A stretch of 64,000 bases of DNA from Prochlorococcus sp. AG-402-M23 (GTDB taxonomy: Bacteria; Cyanobacteriota; Cyanobacteriia; PCC-6307; Cyanobiaceae), in NCBI GenBank assembly GCA_003216575.1, contig QCIR01000001.1, positions 124,001 to 188,000 on the forward strand, in the 5' to 3' direction. Below the pieces are notes generated by a model. The model saw only the letters and a list, made by a program, of their open reading frames with translations. It searched no databases and was not told where the DNA came from. Positions 1 through 10,132 of this stretch are shown in pieces. Numbering within the stretch: the first letter of the stretch is position 1; every line of letters begins with the position of its first letter. A program made the position numbers and the translations under genes.

Positions 1-333
1 TTGTGGAGCATGAACTAAAAAAAATTGACTACCGCCTGTATCTTTTCCTGCGTGCGCCATAGAGAGAGAACCAGCGATATGCTTGTTTGAATTAATTTCA
101 CAATTAATGGAGTATCCAGGGCCTCCAGTTCCAGGCATACCTCTTGATCCTTCTCTAGTGTTTGGACATCCGCCTTGCGCCATAAACCCATTAATAACTC
201 TGTGGAAAGAAAGGCCATCGTAAAAACCCTTTTTAACAAGCTTCAAAAAGTTTTCTACTGTTTTGGGTGCATCATTATCAAATAGGTCAATAGTCAATTG
301 GCCTTTATCTGTATCCATCAACACTTTTGACAT
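1..333 (-). CDS. Peptidyl-prolyl cis-trans isomerase, cyclophilin type (C-terminus runs off the window)
   Basis: Minus-strand translation [76 protein letters not shown]... has cyclophilin motifs. Not given correctly in the ORF track. Confidence 0.9.
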   Translation of the reverse strand, partial: MSKVLMDTDKGQLTIDLFDNDAPKTVENFLKLVKKGFYDGLSFHRVINGFMAQGGCPNTREGSRGMPGTGGPGYSINCEINSNKHIAGSLSMAHAGKDTGGSQFFLVHAPQ

Positions 334-424
334 AGCTCAAATTAATTTTTTTTATAATAACTGTTTTTAAAATTTAATGCAGAAAGTATATTCTTGAATA
401 TAAAAAGTTTAATTAAATTATAAT

Positions 425-1357
425 TCAATAACTTTTAACCGTAATTAGTGCTGTTCTTAAATTGCCCTCTGAATCATTAAGTAATTGCTTAGCCTCAATA
501 ACATCCATCCCAGTCAAAGCTATTAATAATGATAATTTTACGGATCCATTTGTCTTCTTTAAAAGTTGAAGAGCTGTTTTTTTATCAACTGAACCAATAT
601 CAAATAAAATTCCAATTGCTCTATCCATTAATTTATCGTTGCTTACTGATAAATCAATCATTCTATTGCCATAAACCTTACCTAATTGAATCATCACAGA
701 TGTAGAAATAATATTGAGAGCCATTTTTGTAGCTGTACCAGCTTTTAATCTTGTAGAACCAGCTAAAATCTCTGGGCCTGTAATCAACCTAATATCGACA
801 TCATTAGACAAAGTCGAATCAGACTCTGGAACAGATGAAATAGAAATGGTTAGTGCATTTATGGATTTTGAAAAGTCTAATGCCGCCAGGACATATGGAG
901 TTCTGCCACTAGCTGTTATACCAATTAAGGCATCTCTATTTGAAAAATTTCTGTTTTTAAGATCAGTAATTGCAAGCTCAGAAATATCCTCTAGAGATTC
1001 AGAACTTTTTGTAAGTGCTGTTACACCTCCAGCGATTATTCCTTGAACTAAATCTGAATTTGTGCAAAAAGTTGGTGGACATTCTGAAGCATCAAGTACA
1101 CCTAATCTTCCTGACGTACCAGTGCCAATATAAAACAATCTACCATTCAATTTAAGTCTTGATGTAATTTTATCAATAGCATTAATTATTTCTGGAATAG
1201 AATTTTCAACTGCCTTTTGAGGTTCTTTATCGGCTTCAGAAAAAAGCTTAACTATTTCATATGTCGATTTAATATCTAAATCTATTGAAGTTGAATTAAT
1301 CTGCTCAGTTAATATTCGATAGTTATTATCAGGTAACTTATTATTTGAATAAATCAT
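425..1357 (-). CDS. murQ: N-acetylmuramic acid 6-phosphate etherase
   Basis: SIS-domain motif FYIGTGTSGRLGVLDASECPPTF and C-terminal helical region typical of MurQ. Confidence 0.93.
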   Translation of the reverse strand: MIYSNNKLPDNNYRILTEQINSTSIDLDIKSTYEIVKLFSEADKEPQKAVENSIPEIINAIDKITSRLKLNGRLFYIGTGTSGRLGVLDASECPPTFCTNSDLVQGIIAGGVTALTKSSESLEDISELAITDLKNRNFSNRDALIGITASGRTPYVLAALDFSKSINALTISISSVPESDSTLSNDVDIRLITGPEILAGSTRLKAGTATKMALNIISTSVMIQLGKVYGNRMIDLSVSNDKLMDRAIGILFDIGSVDKKTALQLLKKTNGSVKLSLLIALTGMDVIEAKQLLNDSEGNLRTALITVKSY

Positions 1358-1755
1358 AAAAGATTTTCCAATCGTTTCTTTATATCTTCGAGTTGATCAT
1401 TAGTAGATAAATTATCATTTAGTCTATCCTGATCTTTCCAATTTCCAACTTCTAAATTTGAGAGAGGTGGGGAAATCATTAAACGTTCTTCATCAGTACT
1501 TGGAATAAAACCTTTCTCAACATAACGAGCTTCATAGCCAGCTTCGACACAAAAAGCCTCGATATCGATCCTAGTCAAAACCTCAACGGATGGTGTAGGG
1601 AAATCCTGAGCTTCAAGTAGACCACAATACCTTTCAGCATCGTCCTTATCTTCGAACATAAGGATAACTGTTTTACCCTTAAGTTCTAGGGAATGTATGC
1701 CCTCGCTTTCAGTCCCTGGTTCATATAAAAGGACATTCACTAACATAGGAATCAA
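1354..1755 (-). CDS. DUF3110 family cyanobacterial protein
   Basis: VNVLLYEPGTESEGIHSLELKGKTVILMFEDKDDAERYCGLLEAQDFPTPSVE pattern; overlaps the murQ start by 4 bp. Confidence 0.8.
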   Translation of the reverse strand: MIPMLVNVLLYEPGTESEGIHSLELKGKTVILMFEDKDDAERYCGLLEAQDFPTPSVEVLTRIDIEAFCVEAGYEARYVEKGFIPSTDEERLMISPPLSNLEVGNWKDQDRLNDNLSTNDQLEDIKKRLENLL

Positions 1756-1802
1756 ACAATCAAATTCATTATAAATCGATAAAATAATTACACAATATAT
1801 TT

Positions 1803-2738
1803 CTAATAATTCTCCATAGATATTTCATTTAGACGCTGATATAATGCAAGTTCAGAATCACTTAAATTATCCGGTAAAACAATAATTATTTCAACAATTT
1901 GATCACCTCGATATTCTTCGTACTTCAATCCACGACCTCTAAGTCGTAACAACCTTCCTGTAGAAGAATTAGGAGGAACTTGTAAAGTCACTGATCCATT
2001 TAGTGTTGGTATATCAACAGCACACCCCAACAAAGCATCATGAGGGAATAATTCAAGACGATACATGACTCTTAATCCGTCGATTCTCAACCCATCATCG
2101 GTTTGGACCTTTAATTGAACAAAATGATCTCGGCAACCAATTGCTGCACCTTCTATTCTTAATCTCCAACCATCGCCAGCGAATGGAGGTGTTAAAAGTT
2201 CTACAAAAGTTCCATCTTGCAACTGAATTTCAACTGACGAACCATAAAGAGCTTGATCTGGTGTGATTTCAACAATTGATTCTTGGTCTTCATAAATTAA
2301 TGTTGGTGGTGGTGATGGATCACTTTTAGTTGGAATATATTCATTAAAATTAGAAACTTCATGATCTTCATGATCTTCATATTCATCCTCCGAAAGATCA
2401 GCATATTGATAGTTAATATCATCATTATCTTTTTTTATATTAGATTTAATTCCTAATACAACATCTAAATATTCCTCATAAGTTGGGAATCTATTTTCAA
2501 AGATATCTTTATTTTTATTATTTAATTTCTCCCACTCTTTTCTCTTTATTGGATCACTTAAAATTGCGTAGGCTTCATTGATTAATTTGAATCTTTCTTC
2601 AGCATTAATATCATTTTTATTTAAATCAGGATGCCACTTCCTAGCCTCTTTTCTAAAGGCTAATTTAAGTTCAGTAGAATCACAATCTGGTGAGACACCT
2701 AATAGGGACCAATAATTAGGATCAACGGTAGTAGTCAT
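1803..2738 (-). CDS. dnaJ: DnaJ-type chaperone (J domain plus C-terminal substrate-binding domain, no zinc finger)
   Basis: N-terminal J domain with HPD motif (ARKWHPDLNKND) and DnaJ C-terminal fold; adjacent to dnaK. Confidence 0.88.
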   Translation of the reverse strand: MTTTVDPNYWSLLGVSPDCDSTELKLAFRKEARKWHPDLNKNDINAEERFKLINEAYAILSDPIKRKEWEKLNNKNKDIFENRFPTYEEYLDVVLGIKSNIKKDNDDINYQYADLSEDEYEDHEDHEVSNFNEYIPTKSDPSPPPTLIYEDQESIVEITPDQALYGSSVEIQLQDGTFVELLTPPFAGDGWRLRIEGAAIGCRDHFVQLKVQTDDGLRIDGLRVMYRLELFPHDALLGCAVDIPTLNGSVTLQVPPNSSTGRLLRLRGRGLKYEEYRGDQIVEIIIVLPDNLSDSELALYQRLNEISMENY

Positions 2739-4722
2739 TATCCCAAGGATCTATATCCCTTCGTCCATAATTATTTTCACCATTTCTATTTTGACCTCGT
2801 TGAGAATAATCCCAGGGATCATCATCCCAGTAGTCATCGGAAAATAATTCGTCCTTTAAAGATCCAAAAGTATTTTTTATCCCTTGTATGGGATTAGATT
2901 CTGTTTTTCTCTCTGCTGATAAGCGACGATTCAAGCCAAACAATGCTTCTTGCAAAGAGCCAACTGCATATTCAAGTTCTTGTAAATCATTATCTTCTAG
3001 CAAATCTTCAACGTCCCTCATTGCAACTTCAACTGATCTTTGCTGCCTTTCTGCTCCATAAGGCCCCAGTTCAAGAGAAGCATCTCTTAGTCGTCTTTCA
3101 GCTTGAGCAACAAGTGTTAAAGCGTTATTCTTCTGATCAATAGAAGCTCGTTTTTTTCTATCCTCAGATGCTTTAATTTTTGACTCCTCAATCAATTTAT
3201 TAACTTCATTTTGATTCAGGTTTGAACCACCAGTAACACTTACAGACTGTTTCCTTCCAGTAGTCCTATCAGTTGCACTGACTTCTAACAAACCATTTGC
3301 ATCAATATCAAAAGCAACTTGAACTTGAGGAACCCCTCTAGGCGCTGGAGGTATACCAGACAATCTGAATTTACCCAATGATTTGTTATCTGAGGCCATT
3401 TGCCTCTCTCCTTGCCATATATGAATTTCTACGGATGATTGGTTGGAGGCCGATGTACTAAAAACATCTGATTGTCTTACTGGTATAGATGTATTTCGAG
3501 GAATTAAAACTTTCATTAAACCTCCGACAGTTTCAAGCCCTAGTGAAAGAGGAGTGACATCATTTAATAAGAGGTCTCTCAACTCTCCTGAAAGGATTCC
3601 GCCTTGAATTGCAGCACCAATAGCGACAACTTCATCTGGGTTGACAGATTGACAAGGTGGATTTGGTACTAAGGTCTTAACTAATTGCTTTACCATTGGC
3701 ATCCGAGTACTGCCTCCTACAAGCACAACCTCATCAATTTCATCAGGGTTCCATCCTGAATCATCAATAACAGTATTAACAGGATCAAATAATCTATCTA
3801 AAAGATCACTGCAAAGACTCTCGTACATTTTTCTACTTAGAGTCGTCTCTATATGTAATGGACCATCTTTTCCTGTAGAAATAAAAGGAAGTGATATTGG
3901 TGTAGCTTGTACACCAGAAAGTTCTTGTTTAGCTTTTTCGGCTGCTTCAGTAAGTCTTTGTAAAGATTGCCTGTCTCTTCTTAGATCTATTTTATTTTTT
4001 TCTAAAAAATCCTCAGCTAGCCAATCAACAATTCTTTGATCAAAATCATTACCTCCTAATTGTGTATCACCTGAAGTTGCCTTTACATCAAAAACACCAT
4101 TGGAAATTGACATTAAAGAAACATCAAATGTCCCACCACCTAAATCAAAGACTAATACTTTTCTAGAAGAACTTTTATCGAATCCATAAGCAAGAGCAGC
4201 TGATGTTGGCTCATTCAGTATCCTTTCAACGGAAATACCAGCCAATATTGCAGCATCTCTAGTTGCTTGTCTTTGTGAATCGTTGAAATAAGCGGGAACA
4301 GTGATTACAGCAGAATCAACATTTTCACCTAAATAGGTTTCTGCGTCATCTATTAACTTTCTAATAATATTTCCAATCAATTCTTCTGGGGCATATTCTC
4401 TTTTTGTTACTGGAGAAGTAATACGAACATTTCCCTGATCATTTGAGCGAACGCTATAAGGGACAGAGAGACTTACCTCTTCAAGCTCATCCCAAGCTCT
4501 GCCAACAAATCTTTTTAAATTTGAGAAAGTATTTTTTGGATTAAGAACTAATTGTCTTCTAGCTAGTTGACCAACTAATAATTCAGATTCCTTTGTAAAG
4601 CCAACCACTGACGGAGTAGTTCTGGCACCTTCAGCACTAGAAATAACAACAGGCCTACCAGCCTCTAACACCGCAACAACGGAATTAGTCGTTCCCAAGT
4701 CAATGCCAACGATTCTCCCCAT
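2722..4722 (-). CDS. dnaK: Molecular chaperone DnaK (Hsp70)
   Basis: MGRIVGIDLGTTNSVVAVLE..., DLGGGTFDVS and other Hsp70 signatures. Start placed at MGRIVG rather than the ORF-track start at 4761. Confidence 0.95.
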   Translation of the reverse strand: MGRIVGIDLGTTNSVVAVLEAGRPVVISSAEGARTTPSVVGFTKESELLVGQLARRQLVLNPKNTFSNLKRFVGRAWDELEEVSLSVPYSVRSNDQGNVRITSPVTKREYAPEELIGNIIRKLIDDAETYLGENVDSAVITVPAYFNDSQRQATRDAAILAGISVERILNEPTSAALAYGFDKSSSRKVLVFDLGGGTFDVSLMSISNGVFDVKATSGDTQLGGNDFDQRIVDWLAEDFLEKNKIDLRRDRQSLQRLTEAAEKAKQELSGVQATPISLPFISTGKDGPLHIETTLSRKMYESLCSDLLDRLFDPVNTVIDDSGWNPDEIDEVVLVGGSTRMPMVKQLVKTLVPNPPCQSVNPDEVVAIGAAIQGGILSGELRDLLLNDVTPLSLGLETVGGLMKVLIPRNTSIPVRQSDVFSTSASNQSSVEIHIWQGERQMASDNKSLGKFRLSGIPPAPRGVPQVQVAFDIDANGLLEVSATDRTTGRKQSVSVTGGSNLNQNEVNKLIEESKIKASEDRKKRASIDQKNNALTLVAQAERRLRDASLELGPYGAERQQRSVEVAMRDVEDLLEDNDLQELEYAVGSLQEALFGLNRRLSAERKTESNPIQGIKNTFGSLKDELFSDDYWDDDPWDYSQRGQNRNGENNYGRRDIDPWDNDYYR

Positions 4723-4794
4723 GGCAATACTTATTTGAGCCCCACAGTAACTAGCATTCAAGGGTATTCAATACTTATTATGTACCCTTCAACA

Positions 4795-4826
4795 CTTAAA
4801 GCCAATGATTAACCTACTGTTAGTGA
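4795..4826 (+). promoter_or_regulatory. Candidate Pho-box-like repeats upstream of pstC
   Basis: CTTAAAGC (4795), ATTAACCT (4808) and GTTAGTGA (4819) resemble the cyanobacterial PhoB/SphR half-site YTTAAYYW, with 13 and 11 nt register. Weak match. Confidence 0.3.
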
Positions 4827-4860
4827 AAAATTTGAAATTAGATATAGATTCATAATGTAA

Positions 4861-5826
4861 ATGCTTTTGCGCGTGGACAAAGCAACTACATCAAAATTTT
4901 TACTGAGAAGAAGACCAACTTCAGAGAAGTTGGTAGATATAGGCTTTAAAAATATTGTTGTTGCCATGGCTTCAATGGTAGCCGTCGTACTTTTTTCGAT
5001 ATTTGCAGTTGTTTACTATGAATCAACCGAATCGATTTCAAGATATGGATTGAGGTTTCTTTTTAGCTCAGCGTGGAATCCTGTTACAGATGAGTATGGG
5101 GCATTCACTGCTATATATGGAACCCTTTTTACATCAATTTCTTCATTGTTAATTGCCATTCCATTGGGCGTCGGCACTGCAATATTTATAACTGAAAATA
5201 TAATTCCCGAATATATAAGAAATATAATTGGAATAATGGTTGAGCTTTTAGCTGCTATTCCATCAGTAGTTTTAGGACTATGGGCAGTATTTATTATGGA
5301 ACCTTTTATTAGACCATTTTTGAACATAATCTACAAAATATTTGGATTTATACCATTTTTCAGCACCCAACCTTTGGGCGCTGGAATGATGCCAGCAATT
5401 TTAATACTTGTGGTAATGATATTACCTATAATTACATCAATTTCAAAAGATTCTCTCAAACAAGTTCCATCAAAACTTAGGCAAGCTGCCTATGGAATTG
5501 GAGCATCAAGATGGACTACTATTTTTAAAGTTATTATTCCAGCCGCAATTTCTGGGATAACTGGAGGAGTTTTACTTGCTCTAGGAAGAGCCATGGGTGA
5601 AACAATGGCAGTTACAATGATTATTGGCAATTCAAATAACTTTAGTTGGTCAATATTTGCTCCTTCATATACAATTTCATCCATGCTTGCCAATCAATTT
5701 GGTGAAGCAGATGGAAGCCAAGTCTCTTCTCTAATGTATGCAGCCTTAATCCTAATGATATTAACCTTATTGGTTAATGTATTTGCCCAGTGGATTGTAA
5801 AAAAATTAAGCTTAAAATATCAATAA
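4861..5826 (+). CDS. pstC: Phosphate ABC transporter permease PstC
   Basis: Multi-TM permease with the EAA-type loop (LRQAAYGIGASRWTTIFKVIIPAAISGITGGVLLALGRAMGETMAV); followed by pstA and pstB. Confidence 0.93.
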   Translation: MLLRVDKATTSKFLLRRRPTSEKLVDIGFKNIVVAMASMVAVVLFSIFAVVYYESTESISRYGLRFLFSSAWNPVTDEYGAFTAIYGTLFTSISSLLIAIPLGVGTAIFITENIIPEYIRNIIGIMVELLAAIPSVVLGLWAVFIMEPFIRPFLNIIYKIFGFIPFFSTQPLGAGMMPAILILVVMILPIITSISKDSLKQVPSKLRQAAYGIGASRWTTIFKVIIPAAISGITGGVLLALGRAMGETMAVTMIIGNSNNFSWSIFAPSYTISSMLANQFGEADGSQVSSLMYAALILMILTLLVNVFAQWIVKKLSLKYQ

Positions 5827-6741
5827 ATGAATTACACATCACAAAAATCTCTAACTTATAATCCCTCTCTAACTAGAAATATTGGGAATAAAGCCTTAAC
5901 TATTATTTCTGCTCTTTTTGCCATTATTTCTGTACTTCCTTTAATATTAGTCATAAGCTATGTATTAATTAAAGGCGGAAGTTATATAAACTTTGATACC
6001 TTAATACTTGAACCCGAGCCACCCGGAGATGATCTTCTCTCAGCTGGAGGAATAGGACCCGCAATAACTGGAACTTTTATAATGGCAGCTATTGCTTCAA
6101 TAATATCAATACCTGTTGGAGTGGGAGGTGGAATATATCTTGCCGAATATTCAAAATCAGGAAAATTTGCAAAGTTTATAAGGTTTGGATCAAATGTACT
6201 TGCAGGGGTTCCTTCTATAATTGCAGGTGTATTTATATATGCAATTATTGTCTCTACCAAAATATTATTTGGTTCAATGTTCAGCGGTATTGCAGGCGGA
6301 ATATCACTTTCAATTTTAATGCTTCCAACAATAATTAAAACTACTGATGAAGCACTTAAATTAGTTCCAAATGACATGAGAAGAGCTGCATTTGGAGTTG
6401 GCGCCTCAAAATTCACAATGATAACAAATATCACATTACCAGCTGCATTTAGTTCAATTTCTACAGGCGTATTATTAGCACTCGCAAGGGCCGCTGGAGA
6501 AACAGCTCCCTTAATATTTACAGCTCTTTTCTCCCGTTACTACATTACAAGTTTTGATGATCTTTTCTATGAAATGGGTTCATTGTCAGTGTTAATTTAC
6601 AATTTCGCTCTTGAACCATATGAAGCTCAAAACCAACTAGCATGGGCAGCATCATTTATATTAGTTATTGTACTTTTAACCCTTAATATCCTTTCAAGAT
6701 GGATAGGCACACTTGGTACTTTTTCAAAAAATAAAGTATAA
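5827..6741 (+). CDS. pstA: Phosphate ABC transporter permease PstA
   Basis: Permease motif MRRAAFGVGASKFTMITNITLPAAFSSISTGVLLALARAAGETAPL. Confidence 0.93.
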   Translation: MNYTSQKSLTYNPSLTRNIGNKALTIISALFAIISVLPLILVISYVLIKGGSYINFDTLILEPEPPGDDLLSAGGIGPAITGTFIMAAIASIISIPVGVGGGIYLAEYSKSGKFAKFIRFGSNVLAGVPSIIAGVFIYAIIVSTKILFGSMFSGIAGGISLSILMLPTIIKTTDEALKLVPNDMRRAAFGVGASKFTMITNITLPAAFSSISTGVLLALARAAGETAPLIFTALFSRYYITSFDDLFYEMGSLSVLIYNFALEPYEAQNQLAWAASFILVIVLLTLNILSRWIGTLGTFSKNKV

Positions 6742-6772
6742 TTATGAGCAAAACAAATGATAAAATAAGTTA

Positions 6773-7576
6773 ATGAATAAAAAAAATATAAAATCTACAT
6801 CTTCAGTCTCATTAGATAATGTATCAATTACATATGGCAATTCAGTTGCTGTTAAAAATGTGTTTTGTGATATTGAAAAGAATCAAGTTACTTCATTTAT
6901 AGGTCCATCAGGATGCGGTAAATCAACCGTCATTAGAGCAATCAACCGAATGAACGATTTAATAGAAGGTTGCAAATTATCAGGAAGTGTTATTTTTGAA
7001 GGGATTGATATATATGCAGAGGATATAGATCCAGTTGAAGTTAGAAGGAGAATTGGAATGGTTTTTCAACAACCCAATCCTTTTCCTAAGAGTATTTACG
7101 AAAATATTGCCTTTGGCGCAAGAGTTAATGGATATAAAGGTAATATGGATCAACTGGTAGAAGAATCTCTTATAAAGGCAGCTGTTTGGGATGAGTGCAA
7201 GGATAAATTAAACGATAGTGGTTATTCATTATCTGGTGGTCAACAACAAAGATTATGCATAGCAAGGACAATTGCTATTGAACCTGATGTGATATTAATG
7301 GATGAGCCATGCTCAGCACTAGATCCATTATCTACATTAAAAATTGAAGAGACAATTCATGAATTAAAGAAGAATTTTACAATCATTATTGTTACGCACA
7401 ATATGCAACAAGCCAATAGAGTCAGTGATTACACAGCTTTTTTCAATACAGAGAAAAAAAATAAGGATTTAGGTGGGAAAATTGGATTTTTAGTTGAGTT
7501 TGATAAAACAAAAAACATGTTCAATTCACCAAAGCAAAAATCAACTCAAGACTATATCTCTGGAAAATTTGGTTAA
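6773..7576 (+). CDS. pstB: Phosphate ABC transporter ATP-binding protein PstB
   Basis: Walker [10 protein letters not shown], signature [14 protein letters not shown], Walker [14 protein letters not shown]. Confidence 0.95.
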   Translation: MNKKNIKSTSSVSLDNVSITYGNSVAVKNVFCDIEKNQVTSFIGPSGCGKSTVIRAINRMNDLIEGCKLSGSVIFEGIDIYAEDIDPVEVRRRIGMVFQQPNPFPKSIYENIAFGARVNGYKGNMDQLVEESLIKAAVWDECKDKLNDSGYSLSGGQQQRLCIARTIAIEPDVILMDEPCSALDPLSTLKIEETIHELKKNFTIIIVTHNMQQANRVSDYTAFFNTEKKNKDLGGKIGFLVEFDKTKNMFNSPKQKSTQDYISGKFG

Positions 7577-7614
7577 TCACTAAAGAGTTGTAATTTTAAA
7601 GCGACCTTAAGGAA

Positions 7615-7701
7615 CGGAGAGAGAGGGATTCGAACCCTCGATAGGGTTGCCCCTATACAGCATTTCCAGTGCTGCGCCTTCAACCACTCGGCCACCTCTC
7701 C
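7615..7701 (-). tRNA. tRNA-Ser(GGA)
   Basis: Reverse complement ggagaggtggccgagtggttgaaggcgcagcactggaaatgctgtataggggcaaccctatcgagggttcgaatccctctctctccg folds as a class II tRNA with a long variable arm; anticodon GGA. Confidence 0.95.
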
Positions 7702-7917
7702 TTAAATCCAGCAAAGAAGAACTTTTGCATTTGCTTAATTTAAATATATACCACAATAGAGCTTTTGTTAAAAATTAAAATGTCGTATTTATTTATTAAA
7801 TATTTTGTTGATATATAAGGTCCTAGTAATAATTAATTAAATAATTAAAATAAATTGATTTAAAGATAAATAGACTCTTCCAATAGCTGCACATTATTAT
7901 AAATAAAAACTATAGCT

Positions 7918-8784
7918 ATGATTATACCTTCCTGTAAAACTGCAGCCTTGAATGCAGGTCTAACTAATGATGAAATTAATAAATTATTAGTTATTGCCAA
8001 GCAGGCTGCAGAAAGAGGTGGAGTATCACTAATGAATAATTTTGGAAGGATTAAAACAATAAATTGTAAGGGAACTGCTGGAGATCTTGTTACTAATGCA
8101 GATATAGAATGTGAAAAAATAATAATAGACTATTTAGAAAAAGAGACTCCTTATATTTCTATTCTTGCTGAAGAAAGTGGATATAAGTTGAAAGATGGAG
8201 AATTAAAATGGTGTATAGACCCTCTTGATGGAACAACTAACTATGCACATGGCTATCCATTTTTTGCAACTTCAATAGGTTTAATTTGGAATAGCAATCC
8301 AATTTTAGGAGCAATATCAGTACCTTCCTTAAATGAAATTTATTATGCCTCTCCAGAAGATGGATCATTTTGTAATGGTGAAAAGATACATGTCTCGGAC
8401 ACCAATTCCTTATCTGATTCTCTCTTAGTTACCGGTTTTGCATATGACAGACGAGAAATATTAGATAATAATTATTCAGAATTTTGTTGGCTAACACATC
8501 GTACCCATGGCGTCAGAAGAGGAGGAGCAGCCGCAGTAGATCTAGCATTTGTAGCCTCAGGCAAAGTGGATGGTTTTTGGGAACGCGGGCTTGCGAAATG
8601 GGATATGGCTGCTGGAGTCCCACTAGTTGAAATGGCAGGCGGAATTGTTTCTAACTATCCTTCCGGCGATTTTGATCTGAATACCGGCAGAATACTTGCT
8701 TGTAATCCAAAGATACAAAATCAACTCATTAAAGAACTTGAAAAAATTAGACCATTAACTCCTAACTCTTATGGTGGAAAATAG
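7918..8784 (+). CDS. Inositol monophosphatase family protein
   Basis: Motifs LAEESGYK, WCIDPLDGTTNYAHGYP and KWDMAAGVPLVEMAGG. Confidence 0.9.
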   Translation: MIIPSCKTAALNAGLTNDEINKLLVIAKQAAERGGVSLMNNFGRIKTINCKGTAGDLVTNADIECEKIIIDYLEKETPYISILAEESGYKLKDGELKWCIDPLDGTTNYAHGYPFFATSIGLIWNSNPILGAISVPSLNEIYYASPEDGSFCNGEKIHVSDTNSLSDSLLVTGFAYDRREILDNNYSEFCWLTHRTHGVRRGGAAAVDLAFVASGKVDGFWERGLAKWDMAAGVPLVEMAGGIVSNYPSGDFDLNTGRILACNPKIQNQLIKELEKIRPLTPNSYGGK

Positions 8785-8826
8785 TCCTAATTTATGTGAT
8801 CCTTAAGTAATAAAAAGATTCAAATA

Positions 8827-10002
8827 ATGACATTGCAACCTGCCTCGGGTGCGCGCGACTTAAATCCTCAGCAAGTAAGAAAGAACCACCTCATTGCATC
8901 AAAACTTTCAAATTTATATCAACTATGGGGATATGAGCGCATATCACCGCCACATATTGAACGTCTAGACACACTTATGGCAGCTGGTGGAATTTCTAAC
9001 AATGAAATATTAAAAATCGTTTCTGATGAACCTCTTGGATTAAGACCTGAAATAACAGCGTCAATTGTTCGTGCTGCATCAACTAGATTTAATGAATATG
9101 AAAGACCACTTCGTTTCTGGTCTACAGGTACTTCATTTAAATGCAATCAAAGCATTGATGGTGGTATTGATATCGAGGAGTCATTCCAAAGCGGAGTAGA
9201 ATTGATAGGAACTAAGGCTATTAATGCAGAGATAGAACTTCTATCTTTGCTAATTGAATCATTAAAAATAATTGAACTAGATCAGGAATATAAAATGACA
9301 TTGCTTATTGGCAATACATATCTATTGGAACTTATTTTAAGCTCATTTGATTCAACCATAATAGACCAAATAAAAAATATTCTGATCGATCTAGATTACA
9401 TAGCATTGAGTAAACTTGATGTAAAAGATGAACAAAGAATGTTTATACAAAAGATCTTGAACATGAGAGGAACACCAGAAAGAATATTAACCGATCTAAA
9501 AAATATCTATGGATCGAATTCTTACATTGAGAACCTAACGGAATTATTTAATATTATTGAACCATTAGCTAAAGAGAAGGGAATAGAGGTACAGCTAGAC
9601 CCTACATTAGGGACTAAATATAAATTATATAGTGGTTTAACCTTTTCACTAGTTTCATCAACCCCAAGTGCTCCAGTTATTATTGCGAAAGGCGGTAGAT
9701 ATGATGATTTAGTAAAGAAATTTAGTTCTAGCGATCATAATTGCTTCGGAATTGGATTTAGTATCAGCATTGATAAAATAAGAGAATTAGTCTCCCCAAG
9801 TGCAGAAATGAACGGCAATAATGAAAAAGTATTAGTAGCATATAAGCAAAGTGCAAGTTTATATAAAGCATTAAAACAACAAAAGGAATGGCACAACAAG
9901 GGAATTATTTCTGTAATTTCACATGAACCTCTAAAGACTATTGATGCAACAAATCAACTTTTAAAATCCAATAGATGCACAAAAATTGAATGGATAGATT
10001 AA
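8827..10002 (+). CDS. hisZ: ATP phosphoribosyltransferase regulatory subunit
   Basis: HisRS-like paralog (GARDLNPQQVRKNHLIASKLSNLYQLWGYERISPPHIE) without an anticodon-binding domain, short C-terminus. Confidence 0.85.
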   Translation: MTLQPASGARDLNPQQVRKNHLIASKLSNLYQLWGYERISPPHIERLDTLMAAGGISNNEILKIVSDEPLGLRPEITASIVRAASTRFNEYERPLRFWSTGTSFKCNQSIDGGIDIEESFQSGVELIGTKAINAEIELLSLLIESLKIIELDQEYKMTLLIGNTYLLELILSSFDSTIIDQIKNILIDLDYIALSKLDVKDEQRMFIQKILNMRGTPERILTDLKNIYGSNSYIENLTELFNIIEPLAKEKGIEVQLDPTLGTKYKLYSGLTFSLVSSTPSAPVIIAKGGRYDDLVKKFSSSDHNCFGIGFSISIDKIRELVSPSAEMNGNNEKVLVAYKQSASLYKALKQQKEWHNKGIISVISHEPLKTIDATNQLLKSNRCTKIEWID

Positions 10003-10132
10003 TATGAATTAGCTATATCTTATTAATAATTGTCAGGGATCGCAAACTATTGAGCTGTAATCAATAATACTTTTGCTTTTAACACCTAAATGGAAATTTG
10101 TATCGCTATGATGATAGAAATTATGATAAGTC

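Noticed and set aside
714-1046. Plus-strand ORF opposite murQ (110 aa)
   Set aside because: Antisense to a strongly supported gene; composition is a mirror of the coding strand with no recognisable domain.
2353-2390. Short tandem repeat catgatctt in dnaJ (EDHEDHE)
   Set aside because: Only two or so copies inside an acidic linker; not a CRISPR or mobile repeat.
5016-6434. Minus-strand ORFs (103, 67 and 150 aa) opposite pstC/pstA
   Set aside because: Shadow ORFs antisense to well-supported permease genes.
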